Shown: positions 7,843-15,417 of the stretch, one piece after another
Layout: every line of letters begins with the position of its first letter
Numbering within the stretch: position 1 is the stretch's first letter
NCBI RefSeq assembly: GCF_016907955.1
Contig: NZ_JAFBCX010000001.1
Span: 744,001-808,000, forward strand
Origin: Lentzea nigeriaca
GTDB lineage: Bacteria > Actinomycetota > Actinomycetes > Mycobacteriales > Pseudonocardiaceae
Direction: 5' to 3'
DNA length: 64,000 bases
Made by a program: the position numbers and the translations under genes
The notes under the pieces: generated by a model
The model's input: the letters and a program-made list of their open reading frames with translations, nothing else
Database searches by the model: none
What the model was told of the DNA's origin: nothing

Positions 7843-10719
7843 TCAGCGGCTCAACGCCGCCGCGTACGCCGACAGTGACTCCCGGTCCGGCTGACCCGTC
7901 TTCGCGATCAGCGACGCCACGTGCTTTTCCACCGTGCGCGGCGAGATGTGCAGGCGGGTGCCGATGGCCTTGTTGCCCATCCGGTCGGCGAGCAGCACGA
8001 AGACCTCGAACTCCCGCACCGTGACGCCGTGCCCGCGCAGCTGTTTCGGCACCTGGTCCGTGCCGGTGCGGCGTTGCTGCACCGGCACGCCCGCCTGCCG
8101 CAGCAGTCCCCGGCACGCCGACGCCACCGCGGGGACGCCCGCCTGGTGGAAGTGCTCCTCGGCGGCCCGCAGCCACGCCACCGGATCACCCCACTCCGCG
8201 GCTTCCCGCGCGATCAGCCGCAGCCCGAGGTGCCGGGCCATCGGGTACGGGGCAGCGGCTTCCTGGGCACGCTCGAACACTTCCAGCGCCTCGGCACACA
8301 GGCCGTCGCGGCCGAGCAGGACGGCGTGGGCGAGGTCCGCGAAGTGGCGGTTCCAGCGCATGCCGGCAGCACTCGACTTCGCCAGCACGGCGTAGTCGGA
8401 CCAGCCGAAGCGGCCGTCCAGCACCGCCAGCAGCACCCGCAGCCCGTGCGTGCCGGAGAGGTGGAACGTGGTGGGGTTCTGCGATTCCTTGGCCTCGGCG
8501 AGGTCGAGCTCCCGCACCGCCAGCGCGTGGTCTTCCTCCAGCAGAGCGCAGAACGCGCGCGCAAGCCCGTGGCACAGCGGGATTTCCTGTGCGCCGCCCT
8601 TCGCCGCCTCCTCGAACTTCCTGGTGGCGTCATCGGTTTCCTGCCGGTTGCCGCGATGCCCGGCGAGCGTTGCCTTCACCATCAGCAGGTAACGGGTCAG
8701 CACGTGGAACTTCAGCCGCCCGGTGGCCTCCAGGCAGCTGTCGATCTCCTTGGCCGCCTGTTCGTAGGCGCCCGTCAGGACGTGTTGCAGCGCCATGATG
8801 GCGTTCACGTTGTACGCCACGGTGATCGCACCCGCCCGGCACGCCTCGTCGTGCACGCGGCCGAGAGCGGCCGTGCTGCCCGACTCCAGCCAGTCGTTGC
8901 CCGCCAGGCGAACCAGCGCGTAGATGCGCTGGATCGGCATCTGGTGCGCGTCCGCGAGCGCGCGTGCCTTGCCGAAGCACCTGTTGGCCTCGTCGAGGTC
9001 CTGTTCGCGCGCGATGATCCCGAGCAGCTGCCACGCCTCGCAGGCGACGTCGGGGAGGTCCGCCCGTGCCGCCGCTTCCGCCGCCTGCCGCGCGAGGCAC
9101 GCCGCCGCCTCGATCCGGTCGGCGCTCGGGATGTTCAGCGTGAGGTACGCCGAGGTGACGTCCAGCGGCGCGGTCAGCTCGTCCGGCGCGTCCTGGCCGA
9201 GCAACGTGCGGGCGATGCGCACCTGCTCCACACCGTCGGTGAACCTGCCCGCGAGGTGGCCGACGCGCGCGAGTCGCGTGTGGAGCTTCGCGCGGCGCAC
9301 GCTGTTCAGTCCGTGGAGATCCGCGATCTCCCGTTCCAGCTCGAAGGCGCGTTCGAACTCGCCCGTCTCGGCCAGCGCCGGCAGAAGTACGTCGAGGACG
9401 TCGGCGCGTGCTTCGCCGGCGAGTAGCCGTTGCGCCCGGTCCAGCAACGTGACGGCCGATCCCGCCGCGCCGGTGCCCAGGGCCCGCGTGCCGGCCTCCG
9501 CGAACAGCAGGCCCGCCTCGGCGGGCGAGCCGGCGTCGAACCGGAGCTTCGCGACGAGCGGGCACCAGTCGCCGGTGAGGCCGGGGTGCAGATCCTCGAT
9601 CGCGTCGGCCGTGCGCCTGGACAGATCCGCGCGTTCGGCAGGCGTCAGCTGGGCGAGCAACGCGTCCGCGGTGAGCGGGTGGCGGAACGCGTACCAGTCG
9701 GGCGCGGGCTCGTCGGGTGTCACGAGCTGCGCGGCGACCCCGGCGTGCAGGTGGCTCAGCAGCCCGCGGTCGTCGATGCCGGTGACCCGCTGCACCACGG
9801 AGAGCGGGAACCGGTGGCCCAGAACCGCCGCGATGGACAGCACCTCCCGGCCCTGCGGCCCCAGCCGCTCGGTCCGGTGCGCCACACTGCGCACGAACGC
9901 GGCGGGCACCGGCAGCTTCAGCTCACCGAGCACCTGCCAGCCCCGTGCACCCGACACGAGCAGGCCGCTGCTCACCATGCCGTGCAGCAGTTCCTCGATG
10001 ACGAACGGGTTTCCGGCGCTGTCCGTCCACAAGCGAGCGCAGAGCTCTGCCGGGATCTGCTCGCTGTCCAGGCAGGCGGCCGTCATCTGCCGGACCTCCT
10101 GCCGGGTCAGCCGGCGCAGGTCGAGCCGGGTCGCCGCGCCGCGCTGCACGATCCGGTGCACGAGCTCCAGCGCGTGGCCGGGCTCGGTGCGAATGGTGGC
10201 GAGCAGCAGAACCGGCTGGTCCTCCAGGTTGTCCGCCAGGTACTCGATCACCGCGAGCGTCTCGGCGTCGGCGTCGTGCAGGTCCTCCAGCACGAGCAGG
10301 CACGGGGTCTTCCGCGCGACGCTCGCGAGCAGCCGGAGCACCGCTTCCGCCAGCACCACGACGGATTCCGTCGTCGACCGGCTGTCGTGCCACTCGGGGA
10401 TCAGCGTGCCCAGCACGGGTTTGTAGGGGCCGAGCTCGGCGTCGTCGGGCGGTTCGCCGCGGAACAGGGCGAGCAGCGCTTCCGCGATCGGACGGAACGG
10501 CACCATCGGGCCGATGGTCGTGCCGCGCCCCTTGAGCACCCTGATGCCCTTGTCATAGGCCTGGCCCGCCGCGTACCGGGCGAGCCGCGACTTGCCGATG
10601 CCGGCCTCACCGGTCAGGAAGATCGCGCCGCCCCGGCCCTCGCGGGTGCGTCCGAGTGCTCCCGCCAGAGCCGTGACCTCTCGATCGCGGCCGACCACGT
10701 GGGGCGCTCGGGTCTGCAT
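7843..10719 (-). CDS. large LuxR-family (LAL) transcriptional regulator with AAA ATPase domain
   Basis: A 958-residue regulator. An N-terminal STAND/AAA ATPase has Walker A LTGEAGIGKSRL at residues 35-46 and a Walker B-like CLLVLEDLHDAD. A long helical middle of TPR-like repeats follows, and a C-terminal LuxR HTH (VTVREFEVFVLLADRMGNKAIG...SPRTVEKHV) occupies about the last 65 residues. This is the MalT/LAL plan, in which ligand and ATP drive oligomerisation. It lies downstream of the LanM/peptide genes on the same strand but is separated by a likely terminator, so control of that locus is possible, not shown. Confidence 0.93.
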   Translation of the reverse strand: MQTRAPHVVGRDREVTALAGALGRTREGRGGAIFLTGEAGIGKSRLARYAAGQAYDKGIRVLKGRGTTIGPMVPFRPIAEALLALFRGEPPDDAELGPYKPVLGTLIPEWHDSRSTTESVVVLAEAVLRLLASVARKTPCLLVLEDLHDADAETLAVIEYLADNLEDQPVLLLATIRTEPGHALELVHRIVQRGAATRLDLRRLTRQEVRQMTAACLDSEQIPAELCARLWTDSAGNPFVIEELLHGMVSSGLLVSGARGWQVLGELKLPVPAAFVRSVAHRTERLGPQGREVLSIAAVLGHRFPLSVVQRVTGIDDRGLLSHLHAGVAAQLVTPDEPAPDWYAFRHPLTADALLAQLTPAERADLSRRTADAIEDLHPGLTGDWCPLVAKLRFDAGSPAEAGLLFAEAGTRALGTGAAGSAVTLLDRAQRLLAGEARADVLDVLLPALAETGEFERAFELEREIADLHGLNSVRRAKLHTRLARVGHLAGRFTDGVEQVRIARTLLGQDAPDELTAPLDVTSAYLTLNIPSADRIEAAACLARQAAEAAARADLPDVACEAWQLLGIIAREQDLDEANRCFGKARALADAHQMPIQRIYALVRLAGNDWLESGSTAALGRVHDEACRAGAITVAYNVNAIMALQHVLTGAYEQAAKEIDSCLEATGRLKFHVLTRYLLMVKATLAGHRGNRQETDDATRKFEEAAKGGAQEIPLCHGLARAFCALLEEDHALAVRELDLAEAKESQNPTTFHLSGTHGLRVLLAVLDGRFGWSDYAVLAKSSAAGMRWNRHFADLAHAVLLGRDGLCAEALEVFERAQEAAAPYPMARHLGLRLIAREAAEWGDPVAWLRAAEEHFHQAGVPAVASACRGLLRQAGVPVQQRRTGTDQVPKQLRGHGVTVREFEVFVLLADRMGNKAIGTRLHISPRTVEKHVASLIAKTGQPDRESLSAYAAALSR

Positions 10720-10793
10720 GGCAGGACCTTAACCGGCAGGTGACGTCGTCCGTGTCGGCTGCTCAGTCGTATTCCTTGGGAAAGCATTCGGCG

Positions 10794-10821
10794 CGGGGAC
10801 CGGGTTGATCGCCCGGCCCCG
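10794..10821 (-). terminator. hairpin downstream of the lanthipeptide-like peptide gene
   Basis: CGGGGACCGGG and CCCGGCCCCG pair around a 7-base loop with a single bulged A. It lies 13 bases past the stop of the peptide gene (minus strand) and before the LAL regulator. There is no clear U-tract, as is usual in high-GC actinomycetes. Confidence 0.5.
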
Positions 10822-10833
10822 CACGCGGGAAGC

Positions 10834-11022
10834 TCAGACCACGCTGACGGTGGTTTCCGGCAGGCCGGGTGTGATGGCCGTGAAGGCACCCACCGCGAGG
10901 GTCAGCCCGGCCAGGGCGCGTGCTCTCGCACCGGCCGTGGACCTCGGCGTGAGCTCCATCTCCCCGATCACGTGCTCGACCGGTTCAGGCAGGGCGGCCG
11001 GGCGGTGCAGGGACTCGTTCAT
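10834..11022 (-). CDS. candidate LanM substrate peptide without cysteine
   Basis: A 62-residue peptide starting at ATG 11022 with AGGAG 8 bases upstream. The Shine-Dalgarno abuts the LanM TGA (11035-11037), so translation is coupled to LanM. The first half is charged and helical (LPEPVEHVIGEMELTPRS), like a leader. The second half is hydrophobic with Thr and Ser (TLAVGAFTAITPGLPETTVSVV), like a core. It contains no Cys, so no lanthionine ring could form within it. The alternatives are a dehydrated-only product, a small membrane or immunity peptide, or a degenerate precursor. Assignment as the substrate rests on position, size and leader/core layout only. Confidence 0.6.
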   Translation of the reverse strand: MNESLHRPAALPEPVEHVIGEMELTPRSTAGARARALAGLTLAVGAFTAITPGLPETTVSVV

Positions 11023-11034
11023 CGAAGGCACTCC

Positions 11035-13629
11035 TCATGTGTCGTTGACAGGGTCCATCAGCAGGATCGACGGCACCGGAAACCCTTGGCGCAGCAGCCC
11101 GTGACCGATGCCGGCGAGACCGGTGAGCAGGCCGGGCGACGGGACACCGCCAGGGGTGGCGCAGCGGGCGCCGTGCTCGTCCAGTGCTCCCAGCAACAGC
11201 GCCGTGCGGCGGGTCGCGGCGCCGGGGTGGTGGGCGGACAACGCTTCGACGACGCCCAGTTCGCCGTGGCACAGACTCATGTCCCGCAACGGTTCCGTCG
11301 ACGCGAGCACGCCACCCGTGCGCTCGTCGTCGCGGGCGAGGGCGACGCCGGCCAGACCGGAGCACCAGCCGGTGTCGGTCGGGTCGATCACGTCGCTCTC
11401 GAGGAACGCTCGTCCTGCCACATCAGATGACTCGTCCGACACCGTTGCCGCGTAACGCCGCAAAGCCCATCCGATTCCCGCATGGCCACGGGCGAAGCCA
11501 TTCGTCCGGCAAATCGCGCCACGTAGGACGGCCGCGTAATGGTCGGCCAGAGCCAAGGAGTCGGGCGTGCCGACGGCGAGCATGGCGGCGAGTGATCCGG
11601 CGACACCGTCCACGAAGCTGAGCGACGTGTCCTCCATCGGCATCAACGACACCGCCGTCGAGAGCAGGCCGGGGTCGAGGCCGAGCAACGGCGTCAGGCG
11701 CGCCAGGCCGTAACAGATCCCGCCCAGCCCGTGCAGTCCGCCGCCCACCGCCGCGACCAGCTCCGGCGACGCGGCGAAGGACGACAGCAACGACCGCAGC
11801 GGCCGGACCGCGTCCCTGGCGAAGTCGAAGTACCGGGCCGCCCCGGTCAGCGCGCCCAGTTCGGCGAGGAACAGCGAGACACCCGTGTAGCCGTTGGACA
11901 GACCGGCACCGAGCGGCTGCACGGTCCAATGGCGGTCGTCGATCAGTTCGAGCCCGAGCCAGTTCACCCTGTTCCTGCCCGTCACGGCGTGCGCGAGGAT
12001 CTGGTCCGCGATCCCGCACGCGGCCACCAGCAGCCGGGCCGGATCCGGGTCGACCGCGGCGACGTGACCGGGCAGCGGGACGCCGCTGCGGTGCGACACG
12101 GGCCGCGGCCGGGACGCCAGTGCCGCCGCGATCATCCACTGCTGGTCGTGCCGGTCAACCTCGCTCATCGCCGCGATCTTGCGTTCGACGGCGTGCAGTC
12201 CCGGTTCCGGCAGCAGGTCCGGCAACCGGAGCCCGGACGTGGTCCACACGTCGCGTGACCCCGGCCGGCACGTGAACAGCGGCACGTCACCGCGCCACAG
12301 GTCGGCGACCTCGAACGGCACCAGCCGGTCGAGCAACGGGTCGTCGGCGACCAGTACCCCGAACGCCAGATCGCGGTCCATCGCGTCGACGAGAACGGTC
12401 GGGTGCGTCGACTCGTCGAGCAGCACGGCGTACTGACGCGTCGCACGCGCCACGAACCGCACCTCGTCGTCGGCGCACGCACGGACCAGCCGCAGCAGTT
12501 CGTTGCGATGAGCCACGATCGCGTCGTAGCCCGCGCGGAACCCGGCCTGCAGCGAGTCCTGGTAGTCACCGGGCTCGGCGGGCACCCCGCCCAGCACCGG
12601 CCGGTTGACCGCCCCCGGCGACTCGCGCGGCCGCCGCACGAGCCGCATCCGGTCCGTTCCCGCGTCGGCCCAGTCGACGACGTCCATCGGCGACGGCACG
12701 CCGTGATCACCGCCGACACCGGACACGTCCGCGGCCCCGTTGTCCCCCAGGAGGACGTGGGGGAGCAGCGCCGTGCGGTGCACCGACCGCACCAACGCCA
12801 GCGCGGCCGGATCGTCGGACGGCGACGGCGTCGGATGGAACAGCGTCTCCACGTCCACCAGCACCGGCTGGTCACCGCACGCGATCAGGTTCTCGTAGTG
12901 CATGTCCGTGCCGTCGACCGCGTAGAGCAGAGCCAGCAACGCCCCCAGCCGCCGGTAGAACTCGGCCACCCCGGCCACGTCCGCGCACGGCTCGTGGCTC
13001 ACGAACTCGAGCCACCCGTACCCGTCGCGGACCACCAGCCGCGGTGATCGGAGGGTGATTCCGGTTCGCAGGGAAAGCCAGGACTGCTGGGCGGCGAAGT
13101 GCACGTGCAGCTCGACCGGGCGCGGCCGGTAGACCAGCCGGGCGCCGGAGGAGAACGCCAGCACCGCGACCGTGCGGCCCTGCTGGTGCGGATCACCGCG
13201 GCCGGTCTCGATGGACACCAGCGCACCGGGATCCACGCCGGCGAAGATCGTCCGCACGATCTCGGCGCGGTCGCGGGTGAAGCGCGACGACAGTTCGTGG
13301 TGGGCGGAAACGGCCTGCTCGCAGGCCTGTCCGAGCAGCCGGGCCAGCACCGGGTAGCGGGCGAACAACGCCTCCAGGTCCAGGGTGCGCGTGAACGACG
13401 TGAACCGCTCCTCACCCGTGTTCCCGGCCAGCGTCCCGCGCGCCCGGTGCAGCTCCAGAACGAGTGTGCGGGCCGCGATCGTCACCAGCCGGCGGCCGAG
13501 CTGCTCGGCGAACGCGGCGTCGAACGGTGGCGCGACCTCGGTGCGGGCAGCGTCGATCAGCGGGCGCAACGCGTGGGCGAACGCCGCTGTCCAGCTCTCG
13601 CCCGTACTGGTCCGGGCCGGTGAGGTCAC
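11035..13629 (-). CDS. type II lanthipeptide synthetase (LanM)
   Basis: An 864-residue bifunctional enzyme. The N-terminal dehydratase (DUF4135) shows GDPHQQGR (from residue 145), LVYRPRPVEL, DGTDMHYENLI with VDVETLF, and RATRQYAVLLDESTHP, covering the family's phosphorylation and elimination residues. The C-terminal LanC-like cyclase has zinc ligands Cys756 (WCSG), Cys787 and His788 (CHGE), plus HGLGGICYG and RGHAGIGWA. Both active sites therefore look intact. The GTG at 13629 is chosen for GAGG 8 bases upstream; the longer open frame above it lies in the regulator region. It is shorter than many LanM proteins (about 1000 residues). It is the first gene of the unit, followed by the Cys-less peptide. 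Confidence 0.92.
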   Translation of the reverse strand: MTSPARTSTGESWTAAFAHALRPLIDAARTEVAPPFDAAFAEQLGRRLVTIAARTLVLELHRARGTLAGNTGEERFTSFTRTLDLEALFARYPVLARLLGQACEQAVSAHHELSSRFTRDRAEIVRTIFAGVDPGALVSIETGRGDPHQQGRTVAVLAFSSGARLVYRPRPVELHVHFAAQQSWLSLRTGITLRSPRLVVRDGYGWLEFVSHEPCADVAGVAEFYRRLGALLALLYAVDGTDMHYENLIACGDQPVLVDVETLFHPTPSPSDDPAALALVRSVHRTALLPHVLLGDNGAADVSGVGGDHGVPSPMDVVDWADAGTDRMRLVRRPRESPGAVNRPVLGGVPAEPGDYQDSLQAGFRAGYDAIVAHRNELLRLVRACADDEVRFVARATRQYAVLLDESTHPTVLVDAMDRDLAFGVLVADDPLLDRLVPFEVADLWRGDVPLFTCRPGSRDVWTTSGLRLPDLLPEPGLHAVERKIAAMSEVDRHDQQWMIAAALASRPRPVSHRSGVPLPGHVAAVDPDPARLLVAACGIADQILAHAVTGRNRVNWLGLELIDDRHWTVQPLGAGLSNGYTGVSLFLAELGALTGAARYFDFARDAVRPLRSLLSSFAASPELVAAVGGGLHGLGGICYGLARLTPLLGLDPGLLSTAVSLMPMEDTSLSFVDGVAGSLAAMLAVGTPDSLALADHYAAVLRGAICRTNGFARGHAGIGWALRRYAATVSDESSDVAGRAFLESDVIDPTDTGWCSGLAGVALARDDERTGGVLASTEPLRDMSLCHGELGVVEALSAHHPGAATRRTALLLGALDEHGARCATPGGVPSPGLLTGLAGIGHGLLRQGFPVPSILLMDPVNDT

Positions 13630-13662
13630 CGGCAGAACCTCGCACGTGCGCGCGTGCGACAC

Positions 13663-13681
13663 ATGGGGGCTGGGCCCCCAG
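13663..13681. promoter_or_regulatory. palindromic operator candidate, copy 1
   Basis: ATGGGGG-CTGGG-CCCCCAG, a near-perfect 7+5+7 palindrome in the divergent region between LanM (start 13629) and its likely regulator (start 13774). It matches copy 2 in arm sequence and spacer length. Confidence 0.6.
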
Positions 13682-13701
13682 TTTTGCGCCGGGAAGTGAA
13701 T

Positions 13702-13720
13702 ATGGGGGACCAGCCCCCAT
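13702..13720. promoter_or_regulatory. palindromic operator candidate, copy 2
   Basis: ATGGGGG-ACCAG-CCCCCAT, a perfect 7+5+7 palindrome 39 bp from copy 1 (start to start). The two copies also form a 13-bp inverted repeat with each other (ACATGGGGGCTGG at 13661-13673 against 13710-13722). A likely target for the adjacent XRE-type regulator. Confidence 0.6.
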
Positions 13721-13773
13721 GTTCCGCCGCCCCCGCGGCCCGAGACTCGTGGCGGAGAGGGAGGAAAACGGGC

Positions 13774-14829
13774 ATGAGGGAGTTCGGGGAACTGCTGCGC
13801 ACGTACCGCATCCGCGTCGGCCTCACCCAGCAGCAGCTGGCCGACTTCGCGATGGTGAGCGTGCGGGCCATCCGCGACCTGGAGTGCGGCCGCACGAGAT
13901 CGCCGCGAGCCGAGACGATCCGGCTGCTCGCGGACGGCCTCCGGCTCGACGACGACAGCCGCGCGACCCTGCGCGAGGCAGGCGGACGGCCGGTGGGACC
14001 GGTGTCGGTGCCACCTCCGGCGCCGTCGTCGGCGATCATGGGCCGCGAGCTCGAGACCGCCGCGCTCGGCGACCTGTTCGCCGACGGCAGGCGGCTGGTG
14101 ACGATCACCGGCGTCAGCGGCGTGGGCAAGACACGGCTCGCGCTGGAGGTGGTGGGGGAGCTGCACTTCCGGCTCGGCTGGTCGGTGGTCTGGCTGCCGG
14201 TCTCGCGCACCCCGGCCATCGACGACGACCAGGACACCGTGCTCGTCACCGACCACGTCCCCGACACCCGGCTGCTGGGGAGCCACCCGAGGCTGCGGAT
14301 CATCGTGACCGCGCTGGCCCCGACCGGCACGCCCGGCGAACGCGTCTTCCCCCTGGCCCCGCTCGCCGACGACGCTGCGGTGCGCCTGCTCGTGACGAAC
14401 GTGCGCCGGGTGCGGCCGGCGTTCCGGCAGGAGCCCGCGAACCACGCCGCGCTGATCGGCCTGGTGCACGAGCTCGACGGACTGCCGTCGGCGCTGGAGT
14501 TCGCCGCCGGGTGGTTCATGGTCTACTCGCCGCAGCACCTGCTGGAACGGCTGCGGTCCAACCCGCTCGACCCCACCTCGGCACATCTGCGCGACTCGCT
14601 GCGGCTCTCGCTGTCCACACTGGACCTGGAGGACCGCGTCGCGCTCGTGCGCCTGGCCGATCGGGGCGAGTGGGACGACGAGGACGCCGTGCGCGCGTTG
14701 AGCGTGCGCGGGCTGGTCCGCCGCGCGGGACCCCGATACGAGGTGCTCAACCTCGTGCGCGCGGCGGTCCTGGAGCCTGTGTCAGGGCCACATCTCACTG
14801 GGGGTGTGGCCCTGACCTGGCCCTGTTAG
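13774..14829 (+). CDS. XRE-family regulator with P-loop (NB-ARC/STAND-like) domain
   Basis: A 351-residue protein. The ATG at 13774 has GGGAGG about 10 bases upstream. An XRE helix-turn-helix fills residues 5-65 (FGELLRTYRIRVGLTQQQLADFAMVSVRAIRDLE). A P-loop ATPase follows, with ITGVSGVGKTRL near residue 110 and later NB-ARC-like features (PLAPLADDAAVRLL, ELDGLPSALEFAAGW). Relatives usually go on into TPR or winged-helix repeats; here the frame ends soon after, inside a 12-bp hairpin, suggesting a shortened C-terminus. It is divergent from LanM across tandem palindromes, so local control of the LanM unit is likely. Confidence 0.82.
   Translation: MREFGELLRTYRIRVGLTQQQLADFAMVSVRAIRDLECGRTRSPRAETIRLLADGLRLDDDSRATLREAGGRPVGPVSVPPPAPSSAIMGRELETAALGDLFADGRRLVTITGVSGVGKTRLALEVVGELHFRLGWSVVWLPVSRTPAIDDDQDTVLVTDHVPDTRLLGSHPRLRIIVTALAPTGTPGERVFPLAPLADDAAVRLLVTNVRRVRPAFRQEPANHAALIGLVHELDGLPSALEFAAGWFMVYSPQHLLERLRSNPLDPTSAHLRDSLRLSLSTLDLEDRVALVRLADRGEWDDEDAVRALSVRGLVRRAGPRYEVLNLVRAAVLEPVSGPHLTGGVALTWPC
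14781..14816. terminator. 12-bp perfect hairpin at the end of the regulator gene
   Basis: GTCAGGGCCACA and TGTGGCCCTGAC pair perfectly around a 12-base loop. It lies inside the last codons of the regulator and just before the convergent SOD stop, so it probably acts as a two-way terminator. Confidence 0.6.
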
Positions 14830-15404
14830 AAGCTCGCGGTCAGGCACGCGAGGCGGTCACCGGCCGTGCCCGCCTTGCCGTGCTCGGTGCTGGTGTGCGC
14901 GGCGTGGAGGACGACCGCGTTCGCCTCACCCTTGCGGAACTCCCAGTTCACCTTCGCCGTACCGGTCGCGGCGCCCTGGGCGTCGGTGGTGAAGTCGAGC
15001 CAGATCTCGTTCGCCGCGTTGGCGTACTTGGGATCCACGCTCGGCGTGACCGGGTCCTTCTCGTTCTGGTAGTGCGGGCCCGAGTCGGCGGGCTTGGCGC
15101 CGCACGGCTTGGTGTGCACGTGCGAGCCGTACTTCGTGTTCGGCAGCAGGCCGGACACCTTCAGCTCGACCGTCGTCTGTCCACCTGAGACGGACGAACC
15201 GGTGGAGAGCTTGGCGCCCAACGGGATTCGCTGCACGTCGTAGGTGATGCCCTTCGGCTGGTCGCCGGCGGCGGCAGGGCCCGCGACTTCGGTCTCGGCG
15301 ACCGGCTTGATCTCAGGCGCCTTCGGTGCGGGGGCCTCGCCGGAGCAGGCGGTCAGTCCGGTGAGCAGTGCGGCACCCACGAGGGCCGCGACGGTCGTGC
15401 GCAT
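14826..15404 (-). CDS. Cu/Zn superoxide dismutase-like lipoprotein
   Basis: A 192-residue exported lipoprotein. The ATG at 15404 has GAGGAGA 6 bases upstream; the signal peptide MRTTVAALVGAALLTGLTAC ends in a lipobox LTAC. The mature part has the SodC pattern of metal-binding and disulfide residues: GSHVHTKPCG, DSGPHYQN, a beta strand with NEIWLDF, VVLHAAHT, and a terminal Cys in RLACLTAS. The spacing differs from classical SodC, so enzymatic activity is likely but unproven. It follows the large membrane-protein gene by 13 bases on the same strand, and its stop overlaps the convergent regulator stop. Confidence 0.83.
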   Translation of the reverse strand: MRTTVAALVGAALLTGLTACSGEAPAPKAPEIKPVAETEVAGPAAAGDQPKGITYDVQRIPLGAKLSTGSSVSGGQTTVELKVSGLLPNTKYGSHVHTKPCGAKPADSGPHYQNEKDPVTPSVDPKYANAANEIWLDFTTDAQGAATGTAKVNWEFRKGEANAVVLHAAHTSTEHGKAGTAGDRLACLTASF

Positions 15405-15417
15405 GGTTCTCCTCAAG

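Noticed and set aside
10834..11022. LuxR-regulator leader peptide rather than RiPP precursor
   Set aside because: Coupling to the LanM stop codon and a terminator before the LAL gene favour association with LanM, though neither is proof.
13630..14586. N-terminal extension of LanM to 1183 codons
   Set aside because: It runs through the operator region and the divergent regulator; GTG 13629 has a suitable Shine-Dalgarno, and the DUF4135 homology starts there.
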